64,000 bases of DNA, from NCBI RefSeq assembly GCF_002835935.1, contig NZ_PJCF01000004.1, forward strand, positions 310,001-374,000, read 5' to 3'. This DNA is from Paraglaciecola sp. MB-3u-78 (GTDB taxonomy: Bacteria; Pseudomonadota; Gammaproteobacteria; Enterobacterales; Alteromonadaceae). Under the pieces are notes generated by a model. The model was given only the letters and a program-made list of their open reading frames with translations, had not been told where the DNA came from and did not search any database. Positions 1-10,174 of the stretch are shown here, piece by piece; the stretch's first letter is position 1; each line of letters opens with the position of its first letter. Made by a program: the position numbers and the translations under genes.

Positions 1-2435
1 ATATTGACCACACGTTTATGGTCAACATGACCTATACGTGCGTAGTCTCTGTATTCCTCTATGGTTGCGACACTCACCAATGGAATGCTTTGTCCGGTTT
101 TGGAAAAAATAATCATATCGTCAAAATCAGCAAGGGCATTTTCAAGACTGCTGTCTAATTTAACGTTAATTTCGTAAGCTTCTCGATTTTTGTAAATATC
201 GTTAACTTTTGCTCCTTGATACGCTGAGCGTAACTGAGCCGAAACCATTTTCGCATTGACTCCGGCTGCAAGTGCGCCGGGCAATAAGGTCACTTTGTAT
301 TGGGGTTTTCCTGGGCGTAGATCATCTAGAATATTGGACACACCGTCATAACCGAGTAACCAGTTTTGTATTTCATAAGACGCCTTAGATAATTCACTAA
401 GGTCATTACCTCTTAGTTGGATTTCAATAGCGCGTCCAGCGGGGCCAAATGACGGCTCTTTAAATTGTAGGCTGATGATGCCTGGTATTGAACCTGTATT
501 TTTACGCCAAGCGGGAGTGAAATCTGCCAGTGATGTATGACGTAATTCAGTATCTAAAATATCTAGATTGACGGTTGCTAAGTGGGCTCCCGATTCGCTG
601 GAATCACCATTTTCACTATATGCGACTTGGATATTTTTAATTAATGGTGCTGACTCATTTTTCTGAAATTGGTCCTGTGTTTTACGTGCTGCAGCGATGA
701 GTTTTTCAACCAAGGCTTCGGTCTTCGCCAGAGGTGTTCCTTGTGGATAGAGAATACGGGCTTCAAGCCTATTTCCCTCAAGATCAGGAAACGCTTTGAA
801 TTTAATCGTACCTGTTGCCAGCATACCGATAGACAGTATGAACAAAGCAAAAGCAATGCCTACAGTAATATAGCGATAGGTAATAGCTGTTTGGGCAAAC
901 GATGTAAAGCGGTCACGAAGTTTTAAGAAGTTAGCATCGAAAACATTGCGCCATTGTGGTTTCTTCTTTTCATGAGAATGCTCTAATGAATGTTTTAAGT
1001 GATGGGGTAAAATAAGGAATGCTTCGAGTAAACTAAAGGTCAAAACAGCCAATAATACAACGGGCAGAACCCCCATGACTTGACCCATGTCTCCTTTCAT
1101 AAATAACAAACTGCCAAACAATAAGGCGGATGTGATAAATGACGAAAATACACCGCGGGCTACTTTTTGTGTGCCTGAAATAGCCGCTTCCATGGGGCTT
1201 TTACCTTGATTATATTCATGAGAGATACTTTCGGAGAGCACAATGGCATCATCCATTAAAATACCAATTGCCATTAACAGGGCAACCATAGAGATCATAT
1301 TGATGCTTATACCTAGAGTACTCATAACCGCTAAACCACCCAGAAAAGAGACAGGTAATCCTAGTGCTATCCAAAAGGTATAGCGGTAATTGAAGAATAA
1401 AAGCAGCGCCAATGTTGCCAGCAACAGACCTTGCCATGCATTTTTTAAGATCAACTGCAGACGATCTTTAACGATACTCGCAGCATCTTGAGTCAGTGTG
1501 AGTTTGGTGCCATCGGGTAAACGTGCATTTTCTTGGTCAACAAATTCTTGTACGCTATCGAAAATGGTGATGGTGTCATCGCTGGTATTTTTAGTTACTT
1601 TGAGCAGTGCAGCCTGCTTGCCATCAAGCTCTACACGCTCTTCTAAATTTTCGAATTGATCTTCAATGGTGGCAATATCACCTAAACGTATTTCACCCCC
1701 TTTGTCAGTGTTAATAATCACCAAAGAAGCCAGTTCAGCTGCTGTTTTGCGGGCATTATCAAAGCGAATTTGGTAAGACGTATCTTTGGATTTGAGGATA
1801 CCTACAGGCAGTTCCAGCGCCTGTGATTTAATTAAATCGGCAATATCTTGAATGCTCAAATCGAATTGCAGCATTGCGTCTGATTTGACCAAAACATTCA
1901 ATTGATGGGTAGAAAAACCGGAAACGGTAACAATGGAGACTTGTGGTAAAGCCAGCAAGCGATCGCGGTAATATTCAGCTAACGTTTTGAGTTCGGGTGA
2001 TGATAGGTTTTTTGCGGTTATTGCAACCGTGACAACGGGTTCAGTTCGACCTAATTCTTTAATTACGGGGTCTTCGGTATTTTCCGGGAATTGTGTTATG
2101 GCATCTACCGCAGATTTGATGTCATCAATAAATTGGCGTATCTCTCCGTTTTCCTGCATTTCCATGGTGAGCATGCCAAAGTTATCCCGTGCTTCACAAC
2201 GCTGCTCTTTGGTGAAGCTAATCCCATCTGTGGCATCTTCTAGAGGGTTGCAAATTCCTTCTTCAACATCAGAAGGGGAGGCGCCTGGATAAGCAACAGT
2301 GACCTGTACCTGATTGAGATCTATCTTAGGGAAAGTTTCTTTATTTAAGCTAGGTAGGGCGACTAACCCAAGGGCGATAATCGCCAACATTAAGATGTTG
2401 GCGGCCGTTGGATGGGAGACGAAATAGCGGATCAT
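1..2435 (-). CDS. RND efflux transporter, inner-membrane subunit (partial)
   Basis: The C-terminal part lies beyond the window start; about 811 codons are visible. The protein opens with a short cytoplasmic segment and a first membrane helix (MLAIIALGLVALP), followed by a periplasmic porter region with phrases typical of AcrB/MexF-type pumps (VTVAYPGASPSDVEEGI, PEVIKELGRTEP-like). A cluster of membrane helices follows, with the paired aspartates of the proton relay (GILMDDAIVLSES) near residue 395. RND pumps are proton-driven exporters in the inner membrane that act with a periplasmic adaptor and an outer-membrane channel. The start ATG overlaps the stop of the upstream adaptor gene by one base (TAATG), so the two are translationally coupled. 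No outer-membrane channel gene is in view. The substrate cannot be told from the sequence. Confidence 0.93.
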   Translation of the reverse strand, partial: MIRYFVSHPTAANILMLAIIALGLVALPSLNKETFPKIDLNQVQVTVAYPGASPSDVEEGICNPLEDATDGISFTKEQRCEARDNFGMLTMEMQENGEIRQFIDDIKSAVDAITQFPENTEDPVIKELGRTEPVVTVAITAKNLSSPELKTLAEYYRDRLLALPQVSIVTVSGFSTHQLNVLVKSDAMLQFDLSIQDIADLIKSQALELPVGILKSKDTSYQIRFDNARKTAAELASLVIINTDKGGEIRLGDIATIEDQFENLEERVELDGKQAALLKVTKNTSDDTITIFDSVQEFVDQENARLPDGTKLTLTQDAASIVKDRLQLILKNAWQGLLLATLALLLFFNYRYTFWIALGLPVSFLGGLAVMSTLGISINMISMVALLMAIGILMDDAIVLSESISHEYNQGKSPMEAAISGTQKVARGVFSSFITSALLFGSLLFMKGDMGQVMGVLPVVLLAVLTFSLLEAFLILPHHLKHSLEHSHEKKKPQWRNVFDANFLKLRDRFTSFAQTAITYRYITVGIAFALFILSIGMLATGTIKFKAFPDLEGNRLEARILYPQGTPLAKTEALVEKLIAAARKTQDQFQKNESAPLIKNIQVAYSENGDSSESGAHLATVNLDILDTELRHTSLADFTPAWRKNTGSIPGIISLQFKEPSFGPAGRAIEIQLRGNDLSELSKASYEIQNWLLGYDGVSNILDDLRPGKPQYKVTLLPGALAAGVNAKMVSAQLRSAYQGAKVNDIYKNREAYEINVKLDSSLENALADFDDMIIFSKTGQSIPLVSVATIEEYRDYARIGHVDHKRVVN

Positions 2436-3805
2436 TATTTTGTGCCTAAGGCGAGTGCTGTAATTTCTTTTTGGAATTCATCAGATTCGATTAGCCTAAG
2501 TTTTATGCCTTCAATAACAGGTACCAGATCACTGGTGATAATTTTGTCACCTTCCTTAAGTCCATCTTTAATCACCACTAACTGTCCTTGGGAATAACTA
2601 ATTTGAACAGGACGAATTGATAACGTATTTTTTTCACTGACCACATAAACACGATCCTCATGGAGTGCCATACGAGGAATAACTAGCATATCTCTAGGTT
2701 GAGATAAGAATTCAACCGAGGCATACATACCTTTTAGCAAGGGTGGACGTACTCCTGGGATAACGCCTTCATAAGGCTTGTCAACGGCAACAACCATGCC
2801 CAAAGTGTCCCGCGTAGGGTCGACCGACTCACTGATCCTAAGTAACACGCCATCCCATACAGTGTTTAGATCACCTCCCACAATTCGAACTTTTGCGTCA
2901 AGGTTCCACTGTGAGACCGCTTTTTGCAAATTCTCACTACCCTGCAAGTTGGCTAACTGCGTGTTATCGTTACCATTCATAGTCGTCGCCAGAGGGCGCA
3001 CATGTTTGATGGGTAATTGTGCATTAATTTCTACCGCTTCAATTCCCAATGCTTCAAATAGCTGACTACCTGCAGCCACAAATTCACCTACATCTACCGA
3101 AACAGTTCCTATTCGGGCATCAAAAGGGAGTATGAACTCGGTACGTATTAGGGAATCTTCACTCTGCTCAACCTGGCTTTTTGATTGTTTGATTTGGGCG
3201 CGTATCGAAGCTTTGCGGCTTGCGTATGTATCAACATTACCTTGTAAAGTTTGTACGGTAGAACTGAGTTGTAGCACTTTTTGTTCTTCAATATTTAGCT
3301 GGTTTCGAGCAAGAGTTCGCGCCTTAACAAGTACTTTAACTCTTTCAAGTTCTGCTAATTCTAAATTTAAATTCTCTTGGGCAATTTGTAATGAACGTTT
3401 TGCACTTTTCTCTTCGGCTTCAATTTGTTGCAACGACGACTGGCTGCTTGCCAAGCCCGCTTTACTGGAATCGAGTGAAATCTCAAAGGTGGTGGTTTCT
3501 ATTTTTAGAACCGTAGTGCCTTTTGGTAAACTCCCCCCTTGTTTGAGCTCAGGGTGTATATAGCTAATTTTGCCGTTTACTTCTGATTTAGCCTTTAGCA
3601 CAGTTGCTGGCTCTACATTGCCATAGGCCACAGCACGAGTGCGAAAGGGAATTTTTTTAACGGTTAACACTTCAACCGTCTTTACAGGAAACTCAACATT
3701 CTGGTGCTCTATGGCTTGTTTGGATTTGATCTGTATAAACACAAAAGCCAATGCAGCAGCAATAATGAGGGGAAGAAATATAAAGTTTTTCAGTGTTTTT
3801 TTCAT
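2435..3805 (-). CDS. RND efflux membrane fusion protein (HlyD/AcrA family adaptor)
   Basis: A 456-residue periplasmic adaptor that bridges the RND pump and an outer-membrane channel. An N-terminal signal-anchor (residues about 8-26, FIFLPLIIAAALAFVFI) is followed by a first barrel/lipoyl half, a long heptad-rich alpha-hairpin (about 110-215), the second lipoyl half (RTEFILPFDARIGTVSVDVGEFV) and a beta-barrel to membrane-proximal region ending near residue 440. There is no lipobox cysteine, so it is held by the N-terminal helix rather than by lipid. It lies directly upstream of the pump gene with a one-base overlap, so the two form one operon. The preceding 330 bases on this strand should hold the promoter. 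Confidence 0.92.
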   Translation of the reverse strand: MKKTLKNFIFLPLIIAAALAFVFIQIKSKQAIEHQNVEFPVKTVEVLTVKKIPFRTRAVAYGNVEPATVLKAKSEVNGKISYIHPELKQGGSLPKGTTVLKIETTTFEISLDSSKAGLASSQSSLQQIEAEEKSAKRSLQIAQENLNLELAELERVKVLVKARTLARNQLNIEEQKVLQLSSTVQTLQGNVDTYASRKASIRAQIKQSKSQVEQSEDSLIRTEFILPFDARIGTVSVDVGEFVAAGSQLFEALGIEAVEINAQLPIKHVRPLATTMNGNDNTQLANLQGSENLQKAVSQWNLDAKVRIVGGDLNTVWDGVLLRISESVDPTRDTLGMVVAVDKPYEGVIPGVRPPLLKGMYASVEFLSQPRDMLVIPRMALHEDRVYVVSEKNTLSIRPVQISYSQGQLVVIKDGLKEGDKIITSDLVPVIEGIKLRLIESDEFQKEITALALGTK

Positions 3806-3997
3806 GATTGACTTGTTTTACGGAAATTATTTCGGTTAAGGCTAGCTAAAAACAATTTTTTCTTGATTGGCTTATCATCAGAGTCTTGTAAAGATACATA
3901 TGTGTTAATCATCAATAATCACCTTTATTTTAGTAGCACTAAACCCTAGTTATGCATACATTGATATAAACAAAAGACAGCTTAATAGATTCTAGCA

Positions 3998-4030
3998 AAT
4001 TAGTGTTGATGGAAATCAATTAGTGTCGAT
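3998..4030. repeat. 20-bp-spaced direct repeat upstream of the efflux operon
   Basis: Two copies of AATTAGTGTYGAT begin at 3998 and 4018, exactly 20 bases apart, in the gap 3806-4137 between the efflux operon and the nucleotidyltransferase remnant. Spacing of about two helical turns suits a regulator bound on one face of DNA, but no regulator gene sits beside it. Nothing else was recognised in this gap. Confidence 0.25.
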
Positions 4031-4137
4031 TTTATAAATATTAGGGGGGATGTTTATAGGGTTCAGGGGATAGCAGAAGAATAAGCGACACTTCATCTAT
4101 ACCCAAAGCTTTGATTTTGTTGGGTTGATGTTTACTG

Positions 4138-4617
4138 ATGCCAATAATACCCACCCTCACGTCGCTACTGACCCACTCACACCAGCATTTGCTGAACCTG
4201 AACCTCCAACATGATGAATTATCAGAAATGTTTACGTATGCAGCACAACAACATAAAGACGGGTTGGCCGCTAATTTCCTAGAGAAAGATGTATGGGTCA
4301 CAGAAATTCTCCGCTTACTTTATGATGAGAAGTTATTGGGAAATTGCTCTGTAGCTTTTAAAGGCGGAACAGCATTAAGTAAATGTTGGTCGGCAATTGA
4401 ACGCTTTTCTGAAGATATAGATTTATCGATTCACTGGGCTGACCTATCAGGCCTATCAGAAGAAGATGAGCAGGCTTCTTGGATTCAAAGTACAAAAAAC
4501 CCAAGCCAGAGCAAGAAGTTCATAAAGCAGCAACGAGAACGACTAATTGAATGGAGTACTCGTTTGGTTGAGGCTCTGATGCGTAATAATATGAAACCGA
4601 TCGGTCAACAACATTGA
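4138..4617 (+). pseudogene. Truncated AbiEii/AbiGii-type nucleotidyltransferase
   Basis: The reading frame encodes the N-terminal half of a toxin-type nucleotidyltransferase: LEKDVWVTEILRLL, then FKGGTALSK and RFSEDIDLSI, the G-G-T-x-L-S and D-x-D signatures of the AbiEii family. Family members are usually about 250-320 residues and work with an AbiEi-type antitoxin in type IV toxin-antitoxin or phage-defence pairs. Here the frame enters an IS21-derived relic at 4580 and stops 12 codons later. No continuation was seen beyond the relic, and no antitoxin gene was recognised upstream. The true start may be the ATG at 4228 (MFTYAAQQ), since the first 30 residues look unlike the family. The gene is very probably inactive. 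Confidence 0.7.
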
Positions 4618-4693
4618 AGACGATCACTTTTTTGTCTTCCAGTAGAGCTCAGTAAAATCTAACTTGTGTGATTGGCCTGGATGTTAATATGCA
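4580..4693. mobile_element. 114-bp internally deleted IS21-family relic (MITE-like)
   Basis: Positions 4580-4667 match the first 88 bases of the complete IS21 element at 10096 with three mismatches. Positions 4668-4693 match its last 26 bases. The junction falls in an octamer, GTGATYGG, that occurs 88 bases from the left end of the full element and 26 bases from its right end. The relic therefore looks like an IS that lost everything between two short direct repeats, keeping both termini and no transposase. No clear target duplication flanks it, so flanking sequence was probably also rearranged. It truncates the AbiEii-like gene. Confidence 0.85.
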
Positions 4694-4802
4694 GTGCTTA
4701 GGCCAAAAGACTGAGAAGACGGAAGGCTTAGAGCGATTGGCCGTCAGTCGCTCTTGATTAATTGCAGAGGTGAATAGAGTAAATGGGGGTGATTGAAATA
4801 GC

Positions 4803-4826
4803 TGGGGGATAGCAAGCCATCCCCCA
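4803..4826 (-). terminator. Hairpin downstream of pckA
   Basis: An 8-bp perfect stem (TGGGGGAT / ATCCCCCA) with an 8-base loop lies just 10 bases after the pckA stop codon. On the minus strand it is followed by a short T-rich stretch (GCTATTTC), so it is a plausible intrinsic terminator with a weak U-tract. Confidence 0.6.
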
Positions 4827-4835
4827 ACTAAACGA

Positions 4836-6470
4836 CTAAAGTTGTGGTCCAGCAGCAACCAGTTTACTGCCATCATCTGTGTCAGTAAATTTCACAAAAT
4901 TGTCTACAAACAACGCAGCTAGTTTGTTTGCCTTAGTATCCCACATTTGCTCTTCCTGATAGGTCTTGCGAGGGTCAAGTATCTCAGTATTTACACCTTT
5001 TACCGCAGTGGGGATCTGAAGATTGAATATAGGCAGGGTATTGGTTTGAACCTCATCCATAGAGCCATCCAAGATACTGTCTATGATAGCGCGAGTGGCT
5101 TTAATAGAGATACGTTTACCTGTTCCATTCCAACCCGTGTTAACCAGATAGGCTTGGGCACCTACGGTCTGCATTCTGTTTTTTAACACTTCAGCATATT
5201 GTGTAGGGTGCAATGTTAAAAAGGCTGCGCCAAAGCAACTGGAAAAGGCCGGGGTGGGTTCGGTTATACCGCGCTCTGTGCCCGCTAACTTAGCGGTAAA
5301 TCCAGATAAGAAGTAATATTCAGCTTGTTCCTGAGTAAGTTTGGATACAGCAGGTAAGACCCCAAAAGCATCAGCTGTCAAAAAGATAACCTTGTTGGCA
5401 TGTCCCGCTCTGGATACCGGTTTTACGATGTTATCGATGTGGTAAATGGGGTACGACACACGGGTATTTTCGGTCTTGCTGCCATCGTTAAAATCTATCT
5501 TGCCAGCAGTGTCTACAGCAACATTTTCTAACAGGGCGTCACGACGAATGGCATTGTAGATATCTGGTTCGTGTTCCTTGCTCAACTGAATCGTTTTAGC
5601 GTAGCAACCCCCTTCAAAATTGAAGATACCATTATCATCCCAACCGTGTTCATCATCACCAATCAGCTTTCTATTGGGATCGGTAGACAGGGTTGTTTTG
5701 CCGGTTCCCGACAAACCAAAGAATATTGCTACTTCACCGTCTTTGCCAACATTCGCACTGCAGTGCATAGAGGCTATACCTTGTAAGGGCAGGAGATAGT
5801 TCATTACTGAGAACATACCTTTTTTCATCTCACCGCCGTACCAAGTGCCACCAATAAGTTGAATTTTTTCAGTTAAATTAAAGGCCACAAAGTTTTCGGA
5901 ATTTAATCCTTGTTGCTGCCATTGAGGATTAGTGGTTTTCGCGCCATTCATCACCACAAAATCTGCTTCAAAATCTACAAGCTCAGCATCGGAGGGGCGA
6001 ATAAACATATTTTTAACAAAGTGAGCCTGCCAAGCAACTTCTGTGATAAAACGCACTTTTAATCGCGTTTCTGGGTCTGCTCCACAATAAGTGTCCATCA
6101 CAAACAGACGTTTAGCAGAGAGTTGCTTAGTCACTAAGGTCTTTAAGTGCGACCAGATTTCTTGGGAGATAGCTTTGTTATCATTTTTGCCTTGATCCGA
6201 CCACCACACTGTATCTTTTGTGGTGTCGTCTCGAACAATGTATTTGTCTTTTGGAGAGCGACCAGTAAATACACCAGTGTCAACAGAGACTGCACCTAAC
6301 TCAGTGGTAAAGGCTTTTTCATATCCCGCTAATTGCGACTTAGTTGTCTCAGAAAACAACATGTCATAAGAAGGGTTATGGAGTACTTCAGTTACATCAG
6401 ATATACCGTATTGAGACAAATCCACAGTGGGTACGCTCATTAAATCTACTCCCATTTTTAACACACCCAT
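4836..6470 (-). CDS. pckA: Phosphoenolpyruvate carboxykinase (ATP)
   Basis: Converts oxaloacetate plus ATP to phosphoenolpyruvate, CO2 and ADP at the entry to gluconeogenesis, in the cytoplasm. The 544-residue length fits the ATP-dependent family. Visible signatures are [13 protein letters not shown] near the N-terminus, the substrate/metal region [12 protein letters not shown], the P-loop [11 protein letters not shown], the metal-binding [22 protein letters not shown] region (read in short pieces) and [12 protein letters not shown] near the C-terminus. Three in-frame starts compete (6470, 6455, 6440). The first has AGGAG at a good distance, the third has GGGAG, and family N-termini favour a start close to 6440. 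It is monocistronic, with a long AT-rich leader region upstream and a hairpin downstream. Confidence 0.97.
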   Translation of the reverse strand: MGVLKMGVDLMSVPTVDLSQYGISDVTEVLHNPSYDMLFSETTKSQLAGYEKAFTTELGAVSVDTGVFTGRSPKDKYIVRDDTTKDTVWWSDQGKNDNKAISQEIWSHLKTLVTKQLSAKRLFVMDTYCGADPETRLKVRFITEVAWQAHFVKNMFIRPSDAELVDFEADFVVMNGAKTTNPQWQQQGLNSENFVAFNLTEKIQLIGGTWYGGEMKKGMFSVMNYLLPLQGIASMHCSANVGKDGEVAIFFGLSGTGKTTLSTDPNRKLIGDDEHGWDDNGIFNFEGGCYAKTIQLSKEHEPDIYNAIRRDALLENVAVDTAGKIDFNDGSKTENTRVSYPIYHIDNIVKPVSRAGHANKVIFLTADAFGVLPAVSKLTQEQAEYYFLSGFTAKLAGTERGITEPTPAFSSCFGAAFLTLHPTQYAEVLKNRMQTVGAQAYLVNTGWNGTGKRISIKATRAIIDSILDGSMDEVQTNTLPIFNLQIPTAVKGVNTEILDPRKTYQEEQMWDTKANKLAALFVDNFVKFTDTDDGSKLVAAGPQL

Positions 6471-7048
6471 AAATTTTGCTCCTGTTGTTCACTGTCAAAA
6501 ACATTGCTGTTTTCAACTTTAATTAGTTCTGTTAGAAGCAAGTAAAGTTGATATTTCTAGCAACAATATAAATTTTCTTAAAACTGGCTGTATTTTTACA
6601 TTTTTCACATCCTAAGTTAAGAGTTGTTTGGTAATAATGTAGGTTGGCTTACATTCTGGAGTTGTAATAATACGAAACTAAAAGCAGGGTTTTATGAGTA
6701 ATTGAAATTGAGATGTAATAAATAAATTACAATAAAAACAGTTGTTTGTGGTTTTTTTTGTTTTATTTAATCACTTAATCTAACTTTGAAATTAATTAAT
6801 ATGTTGAAACTTACAATAAAAATGTACTAATTCGATCATAAATAACGGTCGGTATTATTAGGTTGAATAACAAAATATTTTTAAATTGAAGCCGGTTTGT
6901 TGGCTTATTCCGCACCTTAGCGGTTAATTTCCTTGCTTTTTCATATGCTTCAATTGAAATTGGCTTATTTCTAACCATTATTACAAGAATGATAACAAGG
7001 CTGCATCTTATCTTTGAATGCTAGTAGACTGAGTTAATTAACAAAGAT
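6471..7048. other. AT-rich gap upstream of pckA
   Basis: About 580 bases without a supported gene. The half next to pckA should hold its promoter and leader. The rest is AT-rich with many TTAAT/AATAA stretches, and no conserved RNA or repeat could be recognised by eye. Confidence 0.4.
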
Positions 7049-7652
7049 AAGAATGGATGTCACTTACTGGACGTTGGTTGGGATTAGGTGGGGCTGCATG
7101 ATATGTGGCATCAGAATACCAACCATTGTTGCAGACATTGACTTAACTCCTGAATACATAGAAACCGGTAATACCTTATGTCACTGGTTGGATCTTGATA
7201 GTCATGTATCTCTTGTTTAGGGAAGTGCATTGTCTATGCCTTATAATGATAATTCATTTGATGGCGGTTATATGCTTCATGTGGGTATGAATATTGACGA
7301 TAAAGTTTCGCTATTTGCCGAAATATTTAGAGTATTAAAGCCTGGGGCTGTTTTTGGTGTGTATGACATTATGCGTCAAAAAGATGGAGTGTTAACTTAT
7401 CCAGTTCTATGGGCGACAGATAGTAGTACCAGTAAATTATCGACTCCTGGTCACTATACAGAAGCTCTAGAGCAGGCTGGTTTTGAAATTTCCCAAGAAA
7501 ATAATTGTCGTGACTTTTCAGTGGATTCCTTTAAGAAAATGCGAGAAAAAGCAGAAACTAATCAAGGCTTGCCACCTCTAGACCTGCATATTCTGATGCA
7601 GCAAAGTGCTGCTAAAAAGATCGGCAATATGCTCGAGTATGATCGCTATTAG
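7049..7652 (+). pseudogene. Decayed class I SAM-dependent methyltransferase
   Basis: Reading across frames recovers a methyltransferase core: HLLDVG, then GLGGAA*YVASEYQ, then IVADIDLTPEYIETGNTLCHW and VSLV*GSALSMPYNDNSFDGG, continuing as an open frame from 7230 to 7652. It has an in-frame TGA at 7099 (expected Arg, CGA), an in-frame TAG at 7218 (expected Gln, CAG), a lost base in the glycine-rich loop near 7079 and another near 7117. The N-terminal segment normally found ahead of the SAM loop is missing. Both stops are explained by C-to-T changes. The C-terminal 140 codons remain open but lack the cofactor loop, so a functional product is unlikely. Confidence 0.8.
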
Positions 7653-7670
7653 CGATACCGACTATCAGAT

Positions 7671-8288
7671 TTAGTGGCAACCAATATTTATTTTTTGCAT
7701 ATATTTGGCAAGAGCTAAGTCATTTGAATTACCTGAGCTGCTAAGTGTTTTGTAAACGCCAGCTTGATCATCCTTGCTTCTATGTTGTCCCAACTTTAAT
7801 TTCCCTTGTAGTTTTCTTAATTCGATTTTAAACCCCACTATACCCGCCAACATTTTGTGTTTGATTGTATCGGTCACTATGTCACGGTCAACGAGTAGTT
7901 GAGGTTCGTATTTTTCTACCACTTGATCAACCGTTTTTAGGGTATCTTGTGGGTTTAGCAAAGAGGCAACACCATAAGCGTGAACCGCCGTATAGTTCCA
8001 AGTAGGTACTGCAGGTTTAGTGTTATACCAACTAGGAGAAATGTATGCATGTGGTCCAGTAAATATGACCAGTACATTCTGGCCTTCAATACTTTTCCAA
8101 AGAGGATTGGCTTTGGCACAGTGGGCATATAATACACCTTGTTCACCTTCATTGGATTGTAATACAAAGGGCAGGTGTGTCGCTGATAGGCCATTCACAT
8201 TTGATACTATTACCCCAAAACCAAACTCATGGATAAACTGTTGTTGTTCAGATAGGTCAATCATTTTAAATTTATTTGGAGTGAACAT
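7671..8288 (-). CDS. PaiB-like FMN-binding split-barrel protein
   Basis: A 205-residue protein of the PaiB family (FMN-binding negative transcriptional regulators, first described in Bacillus next to the acetyltransferase PaiA). Family features are the opening MFTPNKFKM, the ATHLPFVL strand, YAHCAKANPLWK, VIFTGPHAYISPSWY and PTWNYTAVHAYG. The fold is a flavin-reductase-like split barrel. It follows a GNAT acetyltransferase gene on the same strand with an 8-base gap, and a MocR regulator diverges on the other side. That arrangement fits a small regulated polyamine- or pyridoxal-linked unit. The biochemical role in this organism is not shown by sequence. Confidence 0.88.
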   Translation of the reverse strand: MFTPNKFKMIDLSEQQQFIHEFGFGVIVSNVNGLSATHLPFVLQSNEGEQGVLYAHCAKANPLWKSIEGQNVLVIFTGPHAYISPSWYNTKPAVPTWNYTAVHAYGVASLLNPQDTLKTVDQVVEKYEPQLLVDRDIVTDTIKHKMLAGIVGFKIELRKLQGKLKLGQHRSKDDQAGVYKTLSSSGNSNDLALAKYMQKINIGCH

Positions 8289-8295
8289 ATAACGT

Positions 8296-8907
8296 CTATA
8301 CCTTCATTTGACATATAGCTGGCGGGGTTATTTTTGCTGATAGTTGAGCTTTGATTTGTGGCCATTCAGGTTTGATAATGCTGTAAAACGCGCTGCTGCG
8401 AACGCTGCCATTTTGTTGAATACGGCAATCCCGCTGAATACCTTCAAAAGTTGCACCTATGGCTAAAATAGCTGTTCTCGAAGGTTGGTTTTTTTCATGT
8501 GTTTGTAAAGTCACTCTGTTAAGTTTGAGTGTTTCAAATGCATGGGTTAGCAACAACAATTTGCAGCGACGGTTAACATAACTTCTTTGGGAACTGGGGT
8601 TTAAAAAGGTAAAACCGATTTCAATGGCTTTGTGCTCTAGATAAATATTCAGGTAGCTGGTTGAGCCAACAATTTTATGCTGGGTTTTATCCACGATAAC
8701 AAAAGGTCGCAGCAGGTTTAAGTGGGACTTTTCAAGGCAAGACTCCACCCATTGTTTGGTGATGTTTAGGGTTTGACAATAGTTTGCTGTGGTCCATTCC
8801 CAAATTGAAAGATCTTTACCTGCGCGGTACAAATCTTCTATATGGCTAGTTTGCATAGGTTTAAGCGCCACATATTGGTCTTCCAATGTCATTGTTTCTA
8901 GCACCAT
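8296..8907 (-). CDS. GNAT family N-acetyltransferase (RimJ/RimL-like)
   Basis: A 203-residue acetyl-CoA-dependent acetyltransferase. It carries the RimJ-like pattern: an N-terminal LxPMQTSHIEDLYRAG segment, the strand IVGSTSYLNIYLEHKAIEIGFTFL, an acetyl-CoA loop in degenerate form (SQRSYVNRRCKLLLLTHAFE in place of Q/RxxGxG/A), then LNRVTLQTHEKNQPSRTAILAIGATFEGIQRD. The Q-R-S-Y-V-N variant is common in members annotated for protein N-terminus or small-amine acetylation. It heads a two-gene operon with the PaiB-like gene. The target is unknown. Confidence 0.85.
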   Translation of the reverse strand: MVLETMTLEDQYVALKPMQTSHIEDLYRAGKDLSIWEWTTANYCQTLNITKQWVESCLEKSHLNLLRPFVIVDKTQHKIVGSTSYLNIYLEHKAIEIGFTFLNPSSQRSYVNRRCKLLLLTHAFETLKLNRVTLQTHEKNQPSRTAILAIGATFEGIQRDCRIQQNGSVRSSAFYSIIKPEWPQIKAQLSAKITPPAICQMKV

Positions 8908-10089
8908 TATTTGCGTCCTGTTTGTTAAGAATAGCTATTATTGCTGTATTTTGGTCTAATTAAATCAACCAGTTATTTTTTTTTTGCTAGACCAATGAAG
9001 ATATTTAAACTACACAATGTGAGCAGCTCCCAAGCCAAGTATTTGCAACTCGCAGAAACCGTTAGGCTTGCCATCAGGCAAGGTCAGTTGGCCGTGGGTG
9101 ACAAGTTGCCATCGGTCAAGTCCATAAGCGAAGATTTAGGCTTAAACAGACATACTGTGATGAAGTCTTTAGCTGAATTAGTTGCCGAAGGTTGGATAGA
9201 ATCAGTTCAAAGGGTAGGGTATAAAGTGGTGCCTAATTTGCCTATTGAGAAGAGCAAGGGCAACAGCCAGCGCCAAGTTTTATCTAATGTAATAGATAGT
9301 CTTAGCCCTATCGACTTTCGCTTTGTGCGCTCGGGTAGTCAATTACCTACTTATCCTGCTAATGATTTCGAGTACAATTTTTCGGGTGGCCAGCCTGATT
9401 TAGCGTTGTTCCCTTTTGATGAATTTAAGCGATGTATGTCGAATGTTTTGTCTAGGCCTGACGAGGCTAAAATGAGCTATGGGCAAAGTGCCGGCACACC
9501 TGAATTGATAGACCAAGTGAAGATTTACCTGCGCAAGTCCAGAGCGATTACCGATCGAGAAATTGTGATCACCAATGGTTCACAAGAAGCTTTGTTTATC
9601 GTGGCACAATTGTTATTACAAACGGGTGATAAAGTGGCAGTTGAGGAGTTGGGTTATCCCCCAGCCATGTCGGCGTTTAGGAATACTGGTGCCGAGTTGG
9701 TGGGGGTTAAGCAAGATGCTCTGGGGATGTGCCCTAATGATTTAGAAGCACAAATACTAAAAGGTAACATTAGGTTGATATACCTCACACCGTTGCATCA
9801 ATACCCAACAACGGTGACGTTAACTGTGAGTCGTAGAATGGCTATCTATCAACTTGCGGCACAACATAAAATCCCAATTATTGAAGATGATTACGACCAT
9901 GAGTTTCATTATCGCTGTCAACCTCTTGCGCCCATGGCAACAGACGATCCAGCACAATTGATTATTTACCTTTCGACTTTTTCAAAAATCATGTTTCCCG
10001 GTGCCAGAATTGGCATAATGGCTGTCAGTAAAGCGATGGTAAAAGCAGTAACCGAATATCGATTAATGATTTGCCATAAAAGTAATGTA

Positions 10090-10095
10090 TTAATG
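10090..10095. repeat. Left target-site duplication TTAATG
   Basis: TTAATG at 10090-10095 is repeated at 12721-12726, immediately outside the two ends of the IS21-family element. Six bases lies within the range reported for the family. Confidence 0.9.
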
Positions 10096-10174
10096 TGCGT
10101 AATAACATGAAACCGATCGGTCAATAACATTGAAGACGATCACTTTTTTGTCTTCCAGTAGAACTCAGTAAAAT

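Noticed and set aside
4649-4876. 75-codon minus-strand frame downstream of pckA
   Set aside because: Covers the IS relic, the terminator and the 3' end of pckA; no family resemblance.
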